A stretch of 31,910 nucleotides of DNA. It comes from Rhodocollybia butyracea. Lineage: Eukaryota; Basidiomycota; Agaricomycetes; Agaricales; Omphalotaceae. Shown in pieces: positions 21,626-29,027 of the stretch (position 1 is its first letter; each line of letters opens with the position of its first letter). Both the position numbers and the translations under genes were made by a program. Below the pieces are notes generated by a model. It ran no database searches, was not told where the DNA came from, and was given only the letters and a program-made list of their open reading frames with translations. The stretch lies in assembly GCA_015501585.1 (NCBI GenBank), contig JADNRY010000675.1:1-31910 (forward strand), written 5' to 3'.

Positions 21626-22603
21626 GGTAGTTGGGATTGTAAGAAATGGCTTGGTAGTTTAGTGAAGGTAATGAAACACGTTGAGCGGCTGTGCCATTTT
21701 ACCGCCGAGTAGGCGCTTATACGTCAGACCAGTTTTTTATTCGTTTCCTCCGTTGGAGAGAACCATTCTGATGTCGTTGTACGGATTTCAGTCGCGGATC
21801 CAGAGTATGTAGCTCAAAGTACTGGCTTATCTCTCTGAGATGAGCAACATTCCTCTTCCTCGTATCATCTGCTATAACCTTTTAACGCAAACCATGGACG
21901 CCCCACATTGTTACCACTAAAGCGGAAGGAATACCTCCCGGATGAAATGTCGGACGTTCAGAATGCTATCTTAGGCCAGGTGGTGTAAACTATCCTTGAG
22001 ATTATTATCTCATCGTTTCAACACAATTGAAGGGAAATGGTCTGTGTTTGGTGCTGCTTGGTATCATGCAGAGCTCTGGTGGATGCCCTCGCTCATTCAT
22101 TCGCTCTATGACAACTCTTTCGACAAAGATGGTCTCCCCTCCTGCATCCCGACTCCGGCACACAGCATCCTTTGAAGCTTTATCATTGATGCGCAATCGG
22201 CCCGTCCTCAGATCAGCTTGAGTGCCAATGCTAAAAAATCTCCTAGATGTATAAACGATGGTAGGCTGTTCATCCGCGTGAACAGTGCGTCAGACATTGT
22301 GAGGTCAGATATGCGGTCACAAGTGGTATTTCGAAGTTGGAGAGGGAGTGAAGGAAGCTTCCACCTCAAAGATTGAAAGGGCAGCCATGTTGATTTGATC
22401 GGTGTGCGTTTATATTGTTCTATGCGCCCAATGCACTATACTACTAGTACTACATAGTTCAATATCCACTCAAACAAGACATTCATGGGATATCGACGCC
22501 TTATCTGGCCCATCCCTTCCATGATGATCATGCGAGCATCTGGTCCATCCCGGGCCGTATACGCAATGTGCGAAATCCACAAACTACTCTCTTCTCATTA
22601 ACC
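21626..22603. other. Intergenic region between divergent genes
   Basis: This separates the Rab gene (leftward) from the rhamnose mutarotase gene (rightward), so it should hold both promoters. A 63-codon minus-strand frame at 22005-22196 has no ATG and no recognised domain. No TATA box can be assigned safely and no RNA gene is seen. Confidence 0.45.
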
Positions 22604-23065
22604 ATGCCAGTCCCTCACACAAAAAGAATTTGCCAGATAATCAAGGTGAAAATGATTAAGAAAACCTCCAGCCGTTACTGATAACAACTCTAGCTCAAGC
22701 CCTCTGCGGTCGACGAATATAAAGCTATTCATGCTGCCGTTTGGCCTGGAGTTCTCGTTGCTTTGGAGCGAGCTCATATAGTGGACTATTCAATCAATTA
22801 TTATCCTCCACTCCAGCTGCTCATTGCTACAATGAAGTACACTGGCTCCGATTATGAAGCCGATATGAAGAAAGTGTCAGAGGATCCAGAGACCCAAAAG
22901 TGGTGGTCTGTGACTGACGGTATGCAGGAGAGCTTTGTGGAAGGTGCTGAAGGAAGTGGAAAGGAAATACCTTGGTGGACGGTAAGGTTCTGTTTCAAAG
23001 GTCTGGACATAATACATGAACCCATCTAACAGGAGGTCGAAGAAGTCTTTCGCTTTGAAAAGTAA
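22604..23065 (+). CDS. L-rhamnose mutarotase family protein
   Basis: Three exons, 22604-22645, 22694-22981 and 23033-23065, give 120 residues in phase, a normal length for the family. Segments EYKAIHAAVWPGVLVALERA, IVDYSINYYPPLQLLIA, DPETQKWWSVTDGMQ and EVEEVFRFEK match the L-rhamnose mutarotase family (bacterial RhaM relatives). In bacteria the enzyme interconverts alpha and beta anomers of L-rhamnose, and the His in the IHAAVWP segment and the paired Trp in KWW lie at conserved positions. In fungi it would be cytosolic, since there is no signal peptide (start MPVPHTKRICQIIK). The role in this organism is inferred from family only; no rhamnose pathway gene is adjacent. Confidence 0.88.
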
Positions 23066-23089
23066 ACTCGCACTTTGTGAAGTTAATCA

Positions 23090-24955
23090 GCTGTTTATCC
23101 AGCAAAGACAAATCACTAGGCAAACGCGAATCCCGATCACTGAGCAGGCACAAGACAACTTGTCTACCAAAGCTCTTGCAAGAGATAAAGGTTGAATACA
23201 CAGGCATTTTGACTTGCGTGTGGTAAGGCCCTCGTTAGCAACTAAAATCTTGTGGCAACACCTTCGAACTTGAAGACATAAATCAACACTTGCATTGTTG
23301 TTCTTTCGGTAGACGAATAGGCGGGACATACTGCTACAAATCATATGAATTATGAATGTCAGCATCGCGATCGTGTAATATGAACATCGCTTTAGCGTTC
23401 CTTTCTCTATCGCACAATCTGTGGAAGCCAGGAGAACATGAGTGTTTCACCGCAATTACTTCGGGCTGGTACGAATATGATTCTATGAAAAGTTATTAAG
23501 CTCGCTTAGGCTTGCCGAGGTCGAGTCTGTCTATGGGAGACATTAAACAAATGAAAGGTTGGGCTGTTCGTCCATGACAAGAATCACACGCGCTGACTAG
23601 ACCATGTTATCTTCTGAACAGTAAGACATTAACCCCGCTAGCAATGAAGACAACTGACGGTGGTGGTGGTCAGCTGGCACTACTACGGCGGCAGCGCCGA
23701 TGATGGGTACAGTGAGACTATCTAATGGACGAAACGAAGCATAAATTTGATAGGCCGCCGCCTAGGATGGTGAGTGCACCGAGTGCACACGTGAGTATCC
23801 TTACTTACGATCACTGGTACAGTGTACTGTTTACTGATGAACTATACAGAGCTCAACCACTGATTATGATCATTCCCTTGAATTTGTATACTACTACGGC
23901 TGTCGCGGATTCGAAGTGTAACAGGCAGCTTTCCGAGCTATATCTGGAAAAAAATGTCAGGACGCTGGCAGCGATTTGAAACAGTCAACTTGTACTACGA
24001 CTTTGCATGATCCGAGTTCATTCCGTTCAACTGGTGAAAAAATAAACGTGTGCTACCCGTTTGCTAGCTGATTATTTTCATCGTTTCTCATAGGTCTATT
24101 ATTCAAAGTGCGGAGTCTCAGATCGCATTGCAACATCTACACTGTTTATTTTGGTAGGATGATGCTTGGTTATTCCTATAAATGAACCCTGCGCCTTCGC
24201 TGTTCTCAAGTACGACTGGTCGTTCGTTCCGCTTTCTCGCTAGCAGGTCTAGCACATCCAAAGCACATCGTTCCCCACCTCTACAACTTTCTCGACTTAA
24301 GTTCGATGAAATCCATACTTGGTGTTCAACCCTTCAGGGTTCCCTTTTTGCTACAGTACATCGCCGTGACTCTCTTCATTCGTGGAACCCTGGCAGTTCC
24401 ACTCAATCTAGGAGAGACTAACACCCTAGTTGTGGATCTGAGCCTCGTTTCCACTGGAACCGAATTGGACTTTTCTTCAATAGATAGTGATTGGGATATC
24501 GATCACACTGCACACCTCGTTCCGCTGACACCATCCTATCTCGTTTGCTCCCCCAACGCGCCGTGTCGTCTTCCTCCGTCTTCTTCCGACTCAGACATTG
24601 CGATCCGGGGCAGTGGCCATATGACTGTCCATCGCAGAGGCAAACCCGGGGAAGCTGCGCAAAAGGCTGGGAAGGGAATGAAGACAGCGGCGAAGGTCTT
24701 GGGCCAAGTAGCTCAAGCGGCAAATGAAATCCCTGAAGTGGGACCACTCATTGCAGCCGCTGTAAAAGTGATCGAAGTATTGCTGAAAATACTTGGGGGC
24801 ATCATCGAGGAGCTGGGGAAATTGGAGGCGGAGGCAGCAAAGGTCAGTGGGTTTAATTTTATAAAAGGCTTACATTTACCAATCAACTACTGTTTTCTCT
24901 TGGTTTAGCAACGGTTTGTATCTTTATACAGATCCGCTCGATGGTTCTGATGCTG
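23090..24955. repeat. Segmental duplication, copy A
   Basis: This segment matches 27085-28614 along its length with many substitutions and indels. Shared landmarks in order are CGATCACTGAG, CAGGCATTTTGACTT, CATAAATCAACACTT, AATCATATGAATTAT, CCTATAAATGAAC and the first exon of the secreted protein gene. The duplication therefore covers the upstream region, promoter and 5' part of the gene. The duplicated non-coding part (23090-24170) has no gene that I can support. Confidence 0.75.
24177..24182 (+). promoter_or_regulatory. TATA box of secreted protein gene A
   Basis: TATAAA in TTCCTATAAATGAAC lies 129 bases upstream of the start codon and is kept unchanged at 27877-27882 in copy B, although the surrounding sequence has diverged. 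Confidence 0.5.
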
Positions 24956-25892
24956 TTCACTCAGTTCAAGATTTACGGAGGAGACAGTAACGAGGACAGC
25001 CAAACGTATGAATAATAATATCTATATCTCGCTGAAAAAAAATCTGATTCCGTTCAGAGCACCCTGGATGGTTTTGCATTATTATGAACACCAAATTTCA
25101 GCATGAACATCTTTTCCAAGGTGATGAACACCATGATTGGTCTCACAGAACTACCCATGTCAACACCGTACGTTGTTCATCTTTATTCCGACAGTACCCA
25201 CCTTCAAATTCTTCTTCCTTAGGTTAAAGGGTCATATACTTATGAGGTTTATACTGGTGTGTCCCGCGTACTTTGAAAATGTACAGGGTTGCAGACCTCT
25301 ACCAAACATAGCTCGTGCTGGGGTCTTTGTGAACTATGGCGATGGCGGATGGGAGAACGTGAGTGCCCTAAGGTTTCGACTTGATCATTTGGGTCTCATC
25401 TCCAAAAGTGGGCATACGTGCCTAGTTGGCAGAGCGACCATAAGCTCGTAGCATCAGGATGGCAAAACCACACGCTCCAGTAGTGAGTCGGATTACCTTC
25501 TCACAATACATGTGTGCGTACTGACTGGTCAACCTGTCTTTTACAGTACAGGAGGCGCCCCCCAAAATCGTCCCAAGCACGGACAATGTAGTCTACATAT
25601 TTTTGAAGACCAACCTACTAAACGCTTGATCGTTATCGTCAAGGACGACGCTGGAGTTATCATCGGTTTTACTACAAACGCTGATCCAACAAGTAAAGCC
25701 GGGGTGCAAGTTCATAGCCAGTTAACTGGTGTGGTCTCGATCACCGCAGATAAAACGGACAAACTTACTTTCCATGCACCTGAAGATACTTGGACTACTG
25801 ACCGTTGTGGCACTCGAGGAGATTATAAGAACAAATCCAGACAATTGGACTGCAAATTTAAGTGCACTAAGTTTACCGCTCCCCATCATTAG
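24306..25892 (+). CDS. Unrecognised secreted two-part protein (8 exons)
   Basis: Exons 24306-24842, 24932-25005, 25058-25070, 25102-25167, 25223-25246, 25287-25358, 25452-25482 and 25552-25892 join in phase to 385 residues. The N-terminus is a hydrophobic signal (residues about 14-30, ending RGTLA before VPLNLGE). Residues 105-115 read HMTVHRRGKPG, where RR could be a Kex2-type processing site. Residues 116-190 form a Gly/Ala-rich amphipathic and hydrophobic run (EIPEVGPLIAAAVKVIEVLL, then KILGGIIEELGKLEAEAAK). The C-terminal part (GVFVNYGDGGWEN, RLIVIVKDDAGVIIGFTTNA, DKLTFHAPEDTW) looks like a beta-rich domain and ends with several cysteines (CGTRG, LDCKFKC). I do not recognise the family. 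The helical part could contact membranes, but that is a guess from composition. A paralogue is at 27991. Confidence 0.72.
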
Positions 25893-27084
25893 GGAGAGAG
25901 CTTATAAGTGTTAACGTTCAAATAGGCTGTCGGGGGTAGGTAAGTCGACCTTCGTGGTTTAAAGAAAGTATCGTGACTGAAGACTGTGTACAGAGAGACC
26001 GGTTTATTAGCCAGATTTGGATTTCAGTAGTACTAGTGTTCTATTCTATTCGATCACACTATCCCTATGCGTTCTTTCCCAGCGTAGCGTCCTTAATTCG
26101 GCATAATGATCCTCAATCCCACATACTCACACGTGCTTCTACACTGCCACAGTCCTTTTATATATACGTTTCGTCGAACGAGAATCTGACAACTGGTAAC
26201 AGCGATTCTGCCTCCCAAAATTTCCTTTCCGTTAAATCTAGTCTCCGTATAAGTAATCCCCTCTTCCTCTACGTCCAAGTCCGTAAACTCCAAACAAGCA
26301 AATAGCGGTAAAAGCTCCCTACTACCTTTAGTCCCTTCTATTTTCCAGTGATCCCATTGCCCCTTCCCTCCGCGATAACGCTGCTGTATATAATCAAGCA
26401 AATCTGGGTCTTCGACTGCATACTGAGGTGCACCCCAAACTTTGACATGAGCGCACTTGGCGTAGGCGACAATTATAGCGCAGTTGCTCGGTTGCTCCAT
26501 GGGAATGGTTCACTGCAACAGGGAGATTTCAACTGGGTCAGTAGATATGAGATAATTATGGGATTCAGAAGTATTCTTTTTCTCCTCAGGCTCCCCCGAC
26601 TCTGATGAGGATTTCTCCGATAGAGTGGCAGTGTTGTTTGGCTGGGGGTGTTAATAGACAAAGTAAAATGGGTGGTCGAGCTTGCTGTGGTGTGGCTGTG
26701 TGGGGCCCTTGTGGGACCCCACCCAACAGTGGAGCCAAGTATAAATCTATCTCTATCTATCTGTATTCAATATTGACATCCAATGGTCATCCCAAAGCAT
26801 CCCAACTTATTGAACAATTTGAAAATTGATGGTCCTGCCACACCTCCCAGTAGCTCCCAGTCCTGGTTCCTTGCACCATTGCCAACATCAGAGATGTGAC
26901 CTGTATTGAGACGATAGCTGAGCTTACCGTGCAAGGAGACTATCTCCCAGCACATCCAGGACTGCACCTGACCGTACCTCTTCCATGACAGAATGCAATT
27001 TAATGAGGACAACACTTGTACCCTTCATGTACCCGTCCTTGCAGGCCTTAAATAGCTCAATTGCATTACAGTTCTGAGTAAACC
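25893..27084. other. Spacer with uncertain minus-strand coding pieces
   Basis: This lies between gene A and duplication copy B. A minus-strand stretch (about 26090-26500) reads APQYAVEDPDLLDYIQQRYR and ELLPLFACLEFTDLDVEEEG. Another frame at 26530-26640 reads a Glu/Ser-rich TLSEKSSSESGEPEEKKNTS. A third at 26924-27118 reads NAIELFKACKDGYMKGTSVV followed by a GTAAGC donor. They look protein-like but cannot be joined into one gene and match no family I know. A strong hairpin lies at 26700-26722. Confidence 0.3.
26700..26722. repeat. GC-rich hairpin
   Basis: GTGGGGCCC and GGGACCCCAC pair around a TTGT loop with one bulged base. It lies next to a CTATCTCTATCTATCTGTA microsatellite (26746-26765). 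It may be the foot of a decayed element; no function can be assigned. Confidence 0.5.
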
Positions 27085-27115
27085 TACCAGGAAAACGCGA
27101 ATCCTGATCACTGAG

Positions 27116-27178
27116 CAACCCCTACGAGCCGACCCCTGACCCCCTAACCCCTAAACCCTAACCAACCCGATCACTGAG
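27116..27178. repeat. Telomere-like repeat insertion with target duplication
   Basis: Between two copies of GATCACTGAG (27106-27115 and 27169-27178) lie 53 bases of C-rich repeats including CCCCTAACCCCTAAACCCTA. They match degenerate CCCTAA telomere units. Duplication copy A has a single GATCACTGAG (23135-23144) and no such block, so the insertion happened in copy B. Confidence 0.75.
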
Positions 27179-27876
27179 ACGAACTTCTACCGACTTGCCA
27201 GAGATAATACAAAAGATTGGCTGAATATACAGGCATTTTGACTTCCGTGGGGCTCATTAGAAATTAAAATCTTCAGCAATACCTTCGAACTTCAAGAAGG
27301 CATAAATCAACACTTACATTATTGCTCAAGTTTCGGTAGATGAATAGGCGAAACCCAAATCATATGAATTATAAACGTCAGCATTGCGATCTACACATCG
27401 CTTTGAGGCGCTCCTTCCCTCTATTGCACAATCTAGGACCATACGCGTTGACTAGACCATAATGAAAAGCGAGACAGTAGCCCCGAGAACAACTGATGGT
27501 GGCGATGGTCAGTACTACGGTGGCAGCGCTGGGTATATATAATGGACGAAACGGAGCATAAACTTGATAGACGCCGCCTAGGGGTGAGTGGGACGATCAG
27601 TGATGAAATATCTTGAAATATACAGAGATTATCATTCCCCTGATTGATATACTACTATCTACTATGGCTGTCGCAGATTCAAGGTAGCAGGCCGAACAGG
27701 CAGCTTTCCGAGCTATAATCTGGAGGGAAAAAAACTGTTAGGAGGTGATTTGAAACAATCAACTTCCGATTTCTGACTTCTACAGATGCCAGGAGATTGT
27801 ATTACAACTTACAATGAGTTCACTCCGTCCAACAATCCATCAAACAAACGTGCTAGCCGATTATTTTCTTTATTCC

Positions 27877-27882
27877 TATAAA
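27877..27882 (+). promoter_or_regulatory. TATA box of pseudogene B
   Basis: TATAAA in TTCCTATAAATGAAC, in the same position relative to the gene as the box at 24177 in copy A. Confidence 0.45.
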
Positions 27883-27990
27883 TGAACAACTATCTTCAAG
27901 TACGACTGGTCGTTCGCTCCGCTTTCTCGCTAGCAGGTCTAGCACACCCAAAGCACATCGTTCCCCACCTCTACAACTTTTTCGACTGTG

Positions 27991-28614
27991 ATGAAATCCA
28001 TACTTGGTGTTCCCTTTTTGCTACAGTACATTGCTGTGACTCTCGTCATTCATAGAACCCTGGCAGTTCCACTCAATCTAGGAGAGACTAATACCCTAGT
28101 TGTGGATCTGAGCCTCGTTTCCACTGGAACCGACATGAATTTTTCTTCAATAGATAGTGATTGGGATATCCATCGCAGTGCACACCTCGCTCCGCTGCCA
28201 CCATCCTATCTCGGTTGTTCCCCAAACATGCCATGTCGTCTTCCCCCGTCTTCTTCCGACTCGGACATTACGATCCGGTGCAGTGGCCATATGACTGTCC
28301 ATTGCAGAGGCAAGCCCGGAAAGCTGCGCAAAAGCTGGGAAGGGACTGAAGATAGCGTCGAAGGTCTTGGGCCATGTAGCGCAAGCGGAAAATGAAATTC
28401 CTGAAATAGGACCAATCGTTGCCGCCGGTGAGAAAGTGATCGGGGAATTTCTGAAAATACTTGGGGATCTCATCGAGGGTCTGGGGAAATTGGAGGCGGA
28501 GGCAGCAAAGGTCAGTGGTTTAATTTTATACGAGGCTGGCATTTACCGAAATTATTGTTTTATCTTGATTTAGGAACGGTTAGTATCTTTGTACAGATCC
28601 GCTCGATGGTTCTG
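27991..28614 (+). pseudogene. Truncated, frameshifted paralogue B of secreted protein
   Basis: The ATG at 27991 opens MKSILGVPFLLQYIAVTLVI and follows gene A closely through the acidic middle (FSSIDSDWDI). Two single-base losses relative to gene A, in the CCGGGGAAG run (near 28318) and in AAAAGGCTG (near 28334), throw the frame off, so the reading ends at a stop after GPCSASGK. The original frame is still recognisable downstream (NEIPEIGPIVAAGEKVIGEF). The second exon begins ATCCGCTCGATGGTTCTG and is then interrupted by the LTR element at 28615. The remaining six exons found in gene A are absent. Confidence 0.85.
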
Positions 28615-29027
28615 TGTAACGCCTCCTCCCCATCTTGCCTGATTCCTTCCGGCCGCGCCTTATGGCGCGGCCTTAACTTTTGTCGCATCGCGACTCTTAT
28701 CTTATCTTATCTTACGATTAGATATCATTTCTATTCTATTCATTTCGATTACTATAACTAGTCGAATTACATAAATTACTGTAGTTCTTCTACACTACGA
28801 GTACACAATCGCATAGCCTTTGTCGTGCTCTTTCGTGTGAACGTAAGACTCTCGCCTAAGGGCGTTATACTTTTTTGAGCATCAAAAATCTTTATTAAAA
28901 GATTGTGTGCACAAAACTACGAGAAGTAATAACTACTCGACTAGAATTATAAAGTAATCTAAAAAAATTATCACCACTCTTACTCCGCATCAAAAGCGCC
29001 AAGCAAAATCAACAAAAGTTCGATCAC
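28615..29027 (+). mobile_element. 5' LTR and leader of a Ty3/gypsy retrotransposon
   Basis: Similarity to gene A ends at GGTTCTG, and TGTAACGCCTCC starts at 28615; TG is the standard LTR opening. The region holds a perfect hairpin GGCCGCGCC-TTAT-GGCGCGGCC (28651-28672), a tandem TCTTA repeat near 28697, and an AT-rich stretch with AATCTTTATTAAAAGATT. The LTR's inner border and primer-binding site could not be fixed. Its partner LTR would lie beyond the window. Confidence 0.6.

Larger units (their letters stand above)
27085..28614. repeat. Segmental duplication, copy B
   Basis: Diverged copy of 23090-24955, interrupted by a telomere-like insertion (27116-27168) and cut off on the right by the retrotransposon at 28615. 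Copy B is shorter between its landmarks, for example between CACAATCT and the TATA box, so several internal deletions have occurred since duplication. Confidence 0.75.

Noticed and set aside
23087..23365. 92-codon minus-strand frame in duplication copy A, including LLSDRDSRLPSD, which loosely recalls retroviral-type integrases
   Set aside because: The resemblance is limited to a few residues, the frame is not kept in copy B, and no neighbouring integrase motifs are found.
24905..24931. An 18-base intron (GTTTGTATC to ACAG) with a tiny CAACG exon
   Set aside because: 18 bases is below any workable intron length. Splicing from 24842 straight to 24932 gives the right phase and a longer open frame.
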